This document shows, piece by piece, positions 38,101-49,578 of a stretch of DNA of 64,000 nt. Below the pieces are notes generated by a model that was given only the letters and a program-made list of their open reading frames with translations, was not told the origin of the DNA and did not search any database. The position numbers were made by a program, and so were the translations under genes. The first letter of the stretch is position 1, and every line of letters begins with the position of its first letter. Source of the DNA: Rachycentron canadum (Eukaryota; Chordata; Actinopteri; Carangiformes; Rachycentridae); assembly GCA_038496675.1 (NCBI GenBank), contig CM076656.1, positions 22,651,962 through 22,715,961 of the forward strand. The letters are read 5' to 3'.

Positions 38101-39303
38101 TGCTATTTTGGTACTGTGTTACAATCAGTTTGTCAATTTTTTTATTTGTACTGTCTATTAGATTTGTTTGTACTTTGACTTTTTGTTGTTGCCGTTAGCT
38201 TGGATCTTCCTCATTTGGGCATGAATCCTGGGCATTTATTTCACAATTTGAATCTGTTATTGTGGAGTATGAATGATTGGGGCACTTGGATCAATATTTA
38301 TTCTGTCTTGGTCGAACATAAATGGAGCAAATATCTACTTTTTTTTTTTTTCTTCTATTTTGTCTTAATGCTTTGTATAAAACCAAGGATCTGACACAAG
38401 AAGGGAATTCGACGGATCTACTATATTTAGCACCTCATCGCGGCTAATTCCGTATTTGAGAAACATCTGACAATCTTGTTAATTTTTCTGTCCGATCATC
38501 CACTTATCACTTTTTACTTTTATATATATATATATATAGAACATATTAAAAAATCTTTTGCATCTGTGCAAAATTATGTAATTGGCAAGAAGAATGTGCG
38601 TTGCTGCTCAGTATCAGCAGTCTGTTGTAGATGTGATTTTATTGCTGCTATGGGCAAACTGATTCGGTCTCAGCTGTGTCATTATCGTGCACCTTGAAAC
38701 AGAAACCTCATCATTTTAATGATGTGCAAAGTGTAAATACTGTTGCTTTTCTTCTAGACCCCTGTTTTGCCTTTTATTTTGACACAGCTGTTTTGTTTTT
38801 TGTTTTGTTTTTCAATGCTGAAACCTCTATGCTCTTACACAGGTACAACACATACCGGCTGTTGACAGTTAGCATCGGCCTCTTAGTCGCATCATGTATT
38901 TTAAACAAAACCATCGAATGGCATTTAGATTGAGTCAGCCAGTGAGTGCACGAGGCCTCACGTGGATGTTGTTTCCTCAGGGAAATGTCTCTTTGTAATG
39001 AATAGAGAAAATAATAAAAGGTGATACCCAAACTGAATGAAAATATATTGTTGGTAAAAAAAAACTTTTCTTATACTCCTAATGTATGTCGGCTCCTTCA
39101 GTAGTTTATTTGCTGTGCTTTTTATTTACAGCTCCCACCTCAGCAGGAGGCTCATCTGGGGTAAATGTATTTTGTTATGGGCAGAGATGTACTTTTTTCT
39201 TTTTTAGAAAATGTTTGTACTTTATAATTTATTTTTTATTTATTTCCATTTCCTTTTTTCCCTGAGGATTGTATTTCAAATTTATCTTGATTTCTTTCTT
39301 TTC

Positions 39304-39309
39304 AATAAA
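39304..39309 (+). terminator. atp13a3: Candidate distal poly(A) signal of atp13a3
   Basis: AATAAA followed about 20 bases on by CTGTTGCA and then T-rich sequence (CTCCGTTTTTATG), a good cleavage arrangement. It is the last good signal before the repeat-rich spacer, so it may mark the longest transcript end. Confidence 0.45.
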
Positions 39310-39508
39310 TGTTCTGAAAACAATCTGTTGCACGTCTACAAACTGCTTTGTCTCCGTTTTTATGGTCAGGGAAAAAAATAAACAAAGTAAATAACTGAGC
39401 CCTTTAAAAGGCAACTAAACAGAAATCTACTCAGAGAAATATAAACAAATGCCTTGACTCAACTAACTGACCTAACAAAATGAGACAGAGGGGGAACATA
39501 TAAGCTGC

Positions 39509-39720
39509 CAAAGTCAAGTCAATGTATTTATATAGTACCAGTTCACAACAGTTATCTAAAGGCAAATAGAATAAGTCTGGACCTGCTTGATATGAAATGA
39601 TTTACTAAGTCGCAGCAGCACAGAGTAACAGGAGGAAAGAAAAGGAGAGGAAGGGATGGTGGAGGGGCAGGTAGGATGGAGAAAGGAGAGAGAGAGAGGA
39701 CACAGTCTGGGCGTTCAAAG
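39509..39720 (+). repeat. Fish repeat with TATTTATATAG start and purine-rich body
   Basis: CAAGTCAATGTATTTATATA, GTACCAGTTCACAACAGTTA and TCTAAAGGCA resemble a repeat widespread in spiny-rayed fishes (TTTATATAGC..CAATTCACAAC..TCTCAAGGCAC, recalled). A purine-rich stretch (GGAGGAAAGAAAAGGAGAGG and on) follows at 39630-39705. Confidence 0.6.
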
Positions 39721-40049
39721 GATAAAACAACACAGATAATCACTGAAACATCAGTCCTTCAGCCAGCTCTTGGTCCAGGCCTTGGTTATATAGTCGAGGC
39801 GAGTCCTCTGTCAGGTCTTCCTTCGTTCAGTGAAACTCTCTGGTCCAGGGCAGCAGGTCTGGTCTTCAATCAGCCAAAAAGACCAGGTCAGTCCAGACTG
39901 TCCTGTGGCTCCTGATGATGAACCAGCTGCTGAGGTCTATCAGAGCAGGGACGTCCCTCGGAAAATCTCCTCTACTGAAACACTAACATGTCAAACTCGC
40001 TCTTTTGATCTGCTCTTATTTAATGGATGTGTTTCCTAATGCTGACACC

Positions 40050-40110
40050 AAGGTCTTCTGATTGTAGGTCACTTTGGATGAAAGTGACCAACAGATAAAT
40101 AAATTCAAAT
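40050..40110 (+). repeat. SINE-like 3' tail, first copy
   Basis: GTCACTTTGGATGAAAGTGA then AAATTCAAATGTAATGTAAT resembles the common fish repeat end CTTTGGATAAAAGCGTCTGC..AAATGTAATGTAA (recalled). A second, shorter version lies at 40420-40460 (AAAGTGTCTGCCAGATTAAT then AAATGTAACGTAAATGTAAT). Confidence 0.6.
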
Positions 40111-40419
40111 GTAATGTAATAATATTTCGAGCTTTAAAGATGAGCATTATATTTCCATAGATATTTTGCTGCTTCAGGACCTTTGTGATCAAACATTTCT
40201 TTTTCATTTTTCCATCAATGGGAAGCCTCAAATACACATCCATCCCACCAAGACCATCCTGCAGCTGGGGGGTAACATCTGCACGAACCGGGGCAACCTC
40301 CACTTAAACCCTGAGACTGTCCCTTACTGTTGCCCCCTGCCTCCTCCGTCCCCCATGGATCAGGTGGACTGGTGGAGGCAGAAATCTTTGTATCTCCTCA
40401 ACACACACTTGACTTGACT

Positions 40420-40460
40420 TTGAATTAAAGTGTCTGCCAGATTAATAAATGTAACGTAAA
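40420..40460 (+). repeat. SINE-like 3' tail, second copy
   Basis: AAAGTGTCTGCCAGATTAAT followed by AAATGTAACGTAAATGTAAT, the same end motif as at 40050-40110, about 350 bases apart in the same orientation. Confidence 0.5.
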
Positions 40461-40799
40461 TGTAATTTTAAAATCGTCTGGGGACATTAGTTATTATCAC
40501 CTGGCCCGGGTTACTCATGACACAAAGCGGTGTCCTAATTTATAAGGAACAGGGAGATATAATCAATTACATTATATTTGGCTTGTTTCTTTTCACAACT
40601 AGATTATTTAGTCATTATTATGTGGGAAAATAGAAAAATGGCACCATGTGAAATACCAAACAACCAATTTTTGGGAGGCCATGCTTCACTTATGTAAACT
40701 GAATTTAGAGTCCCTGCATTTTCCAACACATTTGTGGCGGGCACACAGTAACTGCTCAGGGGTGGGTTGACGGTGGACATTTAGGCCCGGAACTCTTCA

Positions 40800-40998
40800 C
40801 TGGCGCCTTTTCTGTCAGGGCCCATTTGGGGGTGGGAACGTCCACAGGAAGCGGGCTGTCATTCTGGCTGTGTCCTTGTTAGCTAACGCGATAGTTAGCG
40901 GCCGGGGAAATGTGTGCCGTTTGGGAAAATGAATTGAACTGTGCCTGAAGAGTGGATTTGAGAGAGATTCGTGTTGACCTGCTGTTAATTACAGCATC
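40800..40998 (+). promoter_or_regulatory. opa1: Putative opa1 promoter and 5' UTR
   Basis: GC-rich sequence (GGCCCATTTGGGGGTGGGAA, GCGGCCGGGG) directly upstream of the start codon, with CpGs continuing to about 41320. No TATA box. The first exon's 5' end is not visible. Two short upstream frames lie in the presumed leader (40910-40948 and 40929-40937). Confidence 0.5.
40910..40948 (+). promoter_or_regulatory. Upstream open reading frame of 12 codons before opa1
   Basis: ATG at 40910 (context GGAAATGT, A at -3) to TGA at 40946-40948, 50 bases before the main start. A second ATG at 40929 is followed after one codon by TGA. If transcription starts upstream, these would reduce initiation at the opa1 ATG. 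Function is inference. Confidence 0.4.
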
Positions 40999-42520
40999 AT
41001 GTTGCGTGTCGGGAGCAAAGCGGCCTGGTAAGCGCGTCTTTAATGAAGGTAACGGTTACTGAAGCTAACTGTGCTAACTGTGTGAGGGAGGCACCGATGT
41101 AGCTGCTTCTGTTGACAGCTGAGGGCAGACATGCTAACTGTCGTCCCGGTGAATAAAACCCTCGTTTAAAAAATATTATGGCTCCCTGGATTCACAACCT
41201 TTGTCCACACACTGTGGCTGACATGTTTATTATTAGCTGTTTAGCTCCCCGTGCAGCTGTAGGGGATCCGGACGTTAGCCTGCTAGCTAACCGGCTATTT
41301 GGGCAGCGAACCCCGGTGGTTGATGGAGGTTTTATCTTTACAGTGTCAAACTGACTGGGTGTCGTCAACTGGCTTTAACTACCCTTTATTCACTAGCTAA
41401 TGCTGTTTATGTAGCTATAGATTGTACATCTGTTTTCAATTTTATTCACATTTTTGCAAGCGAGCAACGTTAACGTTACCTTAAGCGACCAAATTGGCTA
41501 AATGCACAATATCTTCTTCTCTCCTGTGGATTGTATCACACTGAGATGCTACGTTTTACTAATTCAGTCACTTACTGAACTGATAACCTGTCTAACATAT
41601 ACACAATATAATCATTGACTTAGTTACCTGGACTATTACACAGTTCTCTGTGGTTTGTGTGGCTGGTTTGGACAGAAATGAAACAAAATTTCTGTATCCT
41701 GCTTTTTTGAACACATGAGCAGCTATTGATAAAACTCATGTTATGTTCCCTTGGTCCAATGTATCACATCTCTCAGTATCATATTTTCTATTCTGTGGTC
41801 TGCAGCAGCATCTCCACTGCTCTAGTCATATTGTCACAAGAGCCAGATGAGTTTATGTAATTTGTTGTCTAATTTCTGTGTCCTTTCAGCATGGCCTGCA
41901 GGAACCTGGTCTCCACCAACATGGGGGTGAGATTTCTCCTACCGTTGCAGAAGCTGCACCCACTATCCCGTGCCATCCACCACCGCTATTCGGGAAACGC
42001 CAACCCTCAGCGGGGTCCTCATCGCACGGCAGCTCGCTACTACACCTCTATGTCACGGTTGCCCATGCGGCCACCCAAGCCGCCTCCTGGATCGGGCGGC
42101 CGTAACTACCAGCAGCAGCGCAACTTCTGGGTGGCCCGACTTGCTGCCAGGCTGCTGAAGCTCCGATACATTTTGCTGGGCACAGCAGTGGGAGGAGGGT
42201 ACACAGCTAAAAAGGTTAGTATTGAGCTGCTGATTTTTTTTTATTTTTTTTTTTCTCTCAAACTTTACTCATTAAGTCAGTGGATGTCGTGCATTTGTTG
42301 ATTTTCCTGCCCCAATATTACCTTGCTGCTAATTGCACACCAATTATATTTCTGATAAAATTGAGCTTTTATTTCCTGCATTTCACGTGTGAAAATAACA
42401 AAGGTTTGTCATTTTATTTCCAGACCTATGAAGAATGGAAGGACTTGCTGCCTGACTTTAGTGAATATAACTGGGTCATTCCTGATTTTGTCTGGGAGCT
42501 GAGTGAACAAATTGATCTTG
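40999..42520 (+). CDS. opa1: opa1 exons 1-3: mitochondrial targeting sequence and inner-membrane anchor
   Basis: Exon 1 has 29 coding bases (MLRVGSKAA) with A at -3; the codon for Cys10 is split to exon 2. Residues 1-88 are basic, with many Arg/His and no acid, as in a matrix-targeting peptide. RRNFW in human, the matrix-protease cut site, appears as QRNFW (87-90). The anchor is LRYILLGTAVGGGY (101-114) followed by TAKK. Exon 3 reads YEEWKDLLPDFSEYNWVIPD as in human. Exon 2 also starts with an in-frame ATG (41891). Confidence 0.93.
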
Positions 42521-45028
42521 GTAAGCATCTTTATTTTAGTGTCTTTATACATGAAGTGAAAGACTTACAGTTTACATCTAAGTTGTGAATTAATGTGACA
42601 ACACCAGGCCAAAACTTCATTGTGGAACATCACTGATTATAGTTAGTGAAACGGAGACAGGCATGAAACATGGCTGCACAGTCAAGCATCATGGGGCAAG
42701 ACGTTTTGTCTTATCTGACCTGTCTGTCTTCTCTACTTGATCTGTCATCTCTTGTATCCACAGAGAAATTGGCCAAGGCTCTGCCAGAGTTGGAGGAAAT
42801 ATCTAAGCTACTACCCGACATGGACAAGATCGGGGAGAACTTCACTTTCCTCAAAAGCCTCCTGTCATCTGGTGAGTAAACAAACCTTATGTCTCCATAA
42901 GGCTACAGCATCATGATGAAGATAAAAGCATTACTTGCAGACATCATAGTCTCCAGTCCAGTGTCCAGGTCTCAAATTAAGATAACAGTAATTGTCAGTC
43001 ACACCTCGATCAGTTAAAGTATGGTATGTGTGGTGTTCCCTACCTCAAATTGACCTTAGCAGAATGAGATAACATGACAAAATATGAAGAAGTGTCTCGC
43101 TTTATGCTCTGAAATGCTGCCTTTTCTGCAACAGCCCTCCTGTCTATGGCTGAGGTTGCTAATGGATTCTACAAAGAGCCCTCTTTATTATAGTTTTTAT
43201 TGTTTTGGATCAGTAGCTTCACAGGCAATGCTAAAATTCATGCCTCACGCAGCCATTATACAACTTTGTACAATTTGAATATTTCTTTTTTCACTTCATA
43301 TATTTATTTTCAAAAACATTAACTAAAAACACAACAACACTCCTTTGTATTGCTTTTAATAGAGAGAGCGCACGTCTCTCCTTTATTTATTTGTCCACCA
43401 CGAGTAAACCCACTCACATCACTCCTGCTTCAGGAACCTTGATTTTATTTGCTAACAGCACCACCATGGCTCACGTGTCCCAACTGTATGGAGGACTGTT
43501 TGATAAAAGGGATAATTCACCTGGGAATAAAATAATCCACTCACCATTAATGTCAGTTGAAAAACTGACCTTCACCTGGTTGAGATACATCTGTGGTTTC
43601 TGGTTTCACCTACCAGTCTAAAAAATAAAAATCAAATAACTATAAAATTTCTTGAATACGCTCAGCTAAGCTTAGTCCAATCATTTTAAGTCCAGCGTTT
43701 TGAATCTGAAAGGAAGGAAGTGGTAATATTAGGAAACAAATCTTATTCTGCCTACAAGGCTATAGCAAGTACAGGAAATAGAGCAACATCTCAATTGGCA
43801 GCTAATGACAAAGAAAATGTTGGGCTCTTTGAGGATCAGAACCAGTTTGGGGTGTGCTTATCTTTTTTAACAGTTTCTCAATAGGTGGCTACCTCACTTG
43901 AATCTCTGGCACAGCAGCTGCTTTGTTTTAATAAACACCATTTAGCTGTGTCCCTGCTTTGACCATCATCCCTCTGCTTCAGTCTTTTATGATTTTTTTA
44001 TCTTGTGTTGTTCTCCCTTTCTCCTCCTCCCCTATCCTCCTGTCCTCCTCCACATTCTTCACAGGTGTGAGTTTGGGTAGTGAAGTCAAAGGAGCTGGTC
44101 TGCATCTGTTGTTAGGTGTGTAAACCCTGCGCTCAGTAGCTCTGCCCACTCCCCTCTTTTCTTTCCCCCGTTGTTGGACCACCATCTTGCCACCATATTA
44201 GTATGGTTGTGGGTTCCTGCTTGCGGTCCCGAGGAGTGCTTGCCATGGTTCAGCTCTAAGGGCAGGAAGATCCGGCACTACGTTGGGTTCCAGTTTGCAA
44301 ACCAGTGTTTGTTTAAGTGAATGTTTAACATTCACCGTATGATTATTTGTGCAGAGGGGTTTTAACCCTGAAGCTTGAAACAGTATGACTCTTTAGATTC
44401 CTCTCGCTCTTCTTTAAAATCCAAATCCAGATTCTAGGTCATGTCAAAGCACGGGTGCAGTAAAAGAAAAGTGTTAAATAGGAGCAATGATAATGACTTT
44501 TAAATTTTCCCTCCTGGTCTGGAAAGTTCTAAACTGCAGATCCACTTGTGTTTGCCTTTAGTTTTTCCTTTCTTCCCCTTTGACTTCCTGTAACCTCACC
44601 GTCCTTGGCTGTATTTTCTCCAACCTGTGTGATTTTCTTTTTGCCTCCTTTGACTTCCGCCCTCTCTCCCCTGGCCTTATCTACTGCTTCCTGCTTATCT
44701 CATTGCTAATCTGTGGGGCAATCTCTTTTTCTTTCTGCCTTTTATTTATTGACACCCAGATGTTTGGAAAATGCACAAAAAATTTTAAATAAAATTGCAA
44801 ATAGATTTGTAACAAACATCAGTTTAGGTGGTAAATTGTTGACAAATCCAAATATTCATTCAAGTCATGTATAAAGGCAAAGGCCAGACTGGACCACGCC
44901 TCTGCTGTGAGCCAGAAAAACAAAGCGTCTCAGGCTCTTCATCTACACTCTTAAACTTTCACTTTCACATACTTTCAAGGCTAAATGACCAATATTATTA
45001 TTATTATTATTTATTATTATTATAAGAC

Positions 45029-45078
<50 letters not shown>

Positions 45079-48000
45079 GTTTGACAATCTTCACAGTGAG
45101 TGTATTTGTGAATACCTTCCTTATTAATATGGCTAAGCAGACACGGCAGTAATAGCAGTTTAGTTCACATCATGCAAACTTTAGACATTTCAAACCCATA
45201 GATCACTTTTTTTTTTTTTCATTTTTTCTTTTTTTGCGTTTAGTGACACTTTTCTTTGTGCTGCATGTTGGGTGGTTTTATTTCATCGTCTGATAAACAT
45301 TGTTCTAAACACAGAAGTCCACCAATCAACATTTCAGTGACCTGATACTGAAACAGAACCAACTAGAACCAGTTTGGGTTCTAGTTGGATCAGAAGATCA
45401 TTTATTTTGTATTTTTTTACAACCTATTCCTGGAAACACGACTGTCTGTTACTTTTTCAAAATGACTTGACTATTACATGTCTAGATGTATATTTTATAT
45501 ATATAGTGCAATATTTTCCAAACATTTGAACTTTGATAACAATGATCTTTATTTTTCTACTCTTGGGCCTGCTTTTAATGGCTATCTGGCACATTTCGGC
45601 TTAATTGTCTCCCTAAGCTTGTTAATTAGCTCAGTTAACTTAATAGTCAATGATACATTTTCATTGGTGACCTTATTTTGTGGTGTTATGTTTCCTCTGG
45701 TAGAAACGTCAGGTGATCCTCCTCTAAAAGCCACAGACTCTTCTGCTGCAGCCTCACAAGATGCCAGTGACAGGCAATACAAAAAGGCAAGTCGATAAAA
45801 CCTGCTGACACTCAGCTTCCTGCTCTCTGCTCCACCACAGCTCAGTCTCACTCCACTCCTGCCTGCAGCCCGGCCACCTTTCACTTCAGTGGCAAGAACA
45901 GTTGTGGACTGAATCAAAACGGTTGTACACAAGTTTGTGCTGTCGAAGGCAAAAGGCCTTATCATGAAAAGGGCGGGTGAGGCACCAGGCAGACTTCACG
46001 TTGCCTCGCATGAGTTGTTTAAATTTACACTTAAACAGATTTGATCATATGAACTTGAACGCTCGTGAAGTGTTTCAACTGTGAGTGTCCTTTGTGTTTA
46101 GTATTTAATATTTTAGGTGAGTTTTGATTCAGTCTGTTCCACTGAATGTGAAATTTTCAAACAAGCAAGACAAGCTTTTGAGACCCAGAGGCAATGTGGC
46201 TGTAAGAAAGATAACAGCCTTTCTCAGTTCAGAGCAGGTCACTGTGGAGTGTGTTTCACTGTGCACATACTCTGTGGCATTCATTCAGATATTTATCATT
46301 GCTTCATGTGCCTTTACTGCTTGTCATTCCTCTCAGCTTTTTTCCCAGCAGGCTCTTCATAGAGACCAGCCCTTCCGCGACAATATATCATCTCTGGCAG
46401 ACACTTTGTGTGCACATGTGCTTTTTTTAAAAATTTGTTTTGTTCATTTTGTGTTTAATTCTTCTCCATAAAGTGTCCATATTCAGCATCTCTCTGTTTT
46501 AGTTTTTGTATATTTCTGTCAGTCTTTGTTTTTCTGATACTATAGAAGAGTTTAACTATGAAAACAATGGGGGGGGGAAACTACAGTAAATTTTGACTGT
46601 GACATTCTTTTCTCTCCTTTTCCCTGCTTTTTGTCTGCCATCGTGGTCTCCAACATGAACACATGTAACTAAAGTCTGCCAGGTTGATGTTTCTCTTTAA
46701 CATGTATAGTCTGTGTATAAGAAGCAAAAATCAGCACAAAATTTCACACTGTCATGTTGGCGACCTCTGAACCAAACCAAATTTCACCTGCTGTTCCATA
46801 TGCTTTGTGCTTTACCCCAAATAGACCAATATCCCAGAGCTTGCTTTGCTTATTTTCATCATCATCATTATCATCAGGTGGATTATCTTCAGAACTAACA
46901 TTGCGTTGCAACACATGAAAATATTATGGACTGAATTATTTTGCCGTAAAAGTAAAACTCCTCATGTGTTAAATACAAAAAATAATGAGTATGAAAACCA
47001 GTAATTGTGTTGTCAGAATCATGAGCGTGCAGTGGAAAGGGAACAGTCACTGTTGTTGCCACTTGTTGAGAGGTGCTGGTTGTGGTATTGGTTGCCTCTT
47101 CTGCCTTCAGTCTGGCAAAGTTTGGCATCTCCCTTTTGTGTTGAGAGACTAACTTTGTTGGGTCACACTGATGATGGTGGCAAGATTACCAAAGCCAAAG
47201 CTCTTGATTCGTTTAAACTTTTGAGCCTTGACTGAGACACAGGCCAGTTTTCCTCTGTTGCAGCCCTGTGTCTTCTGGATGCAGCATTGGCCTGTGTGGC
47301 CGACCAGACGAGTAACTGGTTGTTGTTGTTGTTTTTTTTTTTTTTTGTTTTTTTTTTGCTGCTTCCTACCTCTTTCTCACTATGACGTACCCCAGCAGGG
47401 TCTGCTTGGCGAGCTCATTCATATTCAGCAGCAGATCCAGCGGCATGAGGAGGAGGTCCGGCGGGCCGCTGCAGCCAATAGTGCGCGCTCCCCACCGCCA
47501 GAGCCTGCTCCCAGTCCGCCTCCGAACCCCAGCCCCCTTCAACAGACACGCAAGGTGAAGGTCCCACCCCATTTAGATTCGTCCTACCCCACAAACGGCT
47601 CCTAAAAGATCACAGCTACAGAGTAGGAAAATAACATATATTCAAGGAAAACTTAATTTACACCAGCTTTCTCTGACAAAACATCAGAGTAACTTAACAC
47701 CAGGCTGAAAATCATTGGTGTGGCTCAATGTGCTCCGTTGCACCTGTAACCACACCTCGCAGTGATGTCACAGTGCTGATGTACTTCGTAGTACGGCAGC
47801 CTCACTGCAGAGTCGCTGCAGGTCAAAACACAATTTTCAGCTGGTGTTAAGTTGCTTTTTAACTGACTTCATTTGTGAGGAGCAGAGCTTTGCTTTGCTT
47901 TCTGTTACTGCCTAAGATGCAGGGGATGGAGGACACAACAACATGAACAGCTGCAAAATAATTCATTCATGCAATAACACATTCCAGTGCTGTGGCCATG

Positions 48001-49540
48001 CAATAAATACAGAGTTTGCTAGATGATAATGTGGTTATCTAGTCCGTCACATAGACAACAGTAGCATCTTAAAATACAGTAACAGCACCACAAATGAACT
48101 CCCATCTGATTTAAATTATTTATTGAATTGCTACTGCATTGGATTTTATTGTATTTTACAGGTGTTTATGTGCAGCCCTCCACTTGACGCCATAGTGCTA
48201 ATGTTTTTAAATATTTTTTTCTAATATTTTTCCCAGTGCAGACGAATTGGCCTGCCAGCCCGTTAGTCTGACCCCTTTAATACCCAACAGTAGCCTCCAC
48301 GTGTCACCCCATAGTCTGTCAGGCTGTGCTAAGCTGTATTTTATCAGTGGGCTGTGGAAAAGGCATGCATGGACCTTCATAGACTGGCTCCAGAAGTGAC
48401 GTAGTATCTCAGCCTAACTCTCATGCAAATGGATGGATTATCACCAGGAGCAGTCCATTATTGTACGGAAGCACTTGCATGGAGTGAAGTGGCAACCAGC
48501 TGCATGGTGTGAGCTACACTTTCTGGAACTGACACGAATGGACAACTTGTATAAGATAAAATAAAAAGAGCTGATCATGTTTTAAGCTGCATGAGAGAAG
48601 TGTTAAGCTCCAATTAACTTTATTAATTGAGGAAATGAAACCAGTGGTACATTTTGCTAGAAGGTAATTTACAGCACAACTCTTGTCCTTGTTGTGTGGT
48701 GTAGAAATAGTTTTTGCTAAAGTAGTTTTGCGTGTTTGTCTGTTTGTTAAATCCCTTTCTTCTACTGCCAGTCCCATCTGTTCATGTCTGCTGTGTCTCC
48801 TGCTTTCTGTCCTGTTTCCCATCTTGCCAAAACTGTTGCAAGTGCACAAAATGCTAAATCAAATGACGTTTGCCCCGGAGTAAAAATTACAGTGGCATAA
48901 CTTTGGGATTAAATCTGTATTTTCATCCTGTGATTTTTTTTTTTTTGCCTGTTTTGTTTTGAGTTAGAGCTTGTTGATCAAATCTGAGTAATCAAAGAAT
49001 GAGCAGCGTCTGCCTGAAAACTGATTCTCTTCTTCCCTTTATGCATTAACTTGACTCTCAACTCTCTCTGTAATACAGTGTGCACGTAATGAGCCTTCCT
49101 GATGCTGGTGGAATTTTATGCTTGTGAAGTTGCACAGTGAGAGCGACGGGAAGCCCTGATTTTAAAAACAGGAAAGGAAGTATTAACTCAGTTTGTTGCT
49201 GTTTTTTCTTTTTCTGTTTTTTTATGCTTCAACCTTTAGTCATCAGACAAAGAAAAGATCGACCAGCTTCAGGAGGAGCTGCTCCGTACACAGGTAAAGT
49301 AGATTTCTGAGGCTTTTGTGAAAACTCAGGAAGCTCAGCATCGTGCAAGAGCCTTAAATTTTTCCATATTATTAGATTCTGGTCTTTATTTCACAGTGAG
49401 ATAATTGCTAAAGAATTGGCCAAACCATCAAATGTGTTGAGATTAAGCTCTTATACTTGCTGTTGCTCATTCAATACTGTTCAAACAGCTGACATGTTTG
49501 GTGAATCCCACACTTACAGACTAGATCAAACACTGCCACC

Positions 49541-49578
<38 letters not shown>

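Larger units (their letters stand above)
33578..39330 (+). other. atp13a3: Probable long 3' UTR / 3' flank of atp13a3
   Basis: No further splice-bounded coding sequence follows the TAG. Poly(A) signals AATAAA occur at 33739-33744 (162 nt after the stop), 36055-36060, 36068-36073, 39013-39018 and 39304-39309. Sequence at 37700-39100 is strongly T-rich like a vertebrate 3' UTR end. Human ATP13A3 also has a multi-kilobase 3' UTR (recalled). Which signals are used cannot be told from sequence. A (CTCTTG)n patch lies at about 33766-33790. Confidence 0.5.
39331..40800. other. Spacer between atp13a3 and opa1 with repeat pieces
   Basis: No gene supported. It contains repeat fragments at 39509-39720, 40050-40110 and 40420-40460. 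The frame 40166-40417 encodes no domain I recognise and has no splice context. Confidence 0.6.

Noticed and set aside
40166..40417. 83-codon frame in the spacer between the genes
   Set aside because: No known domain and it lies between repeat pieces; not supported as a gene or pseudogene.
45787..45800. GT donor at 45791 or 53100 in place of GC donors
   Set aside because: Either would shift the reading frame and destroy the conserved downstream protein.
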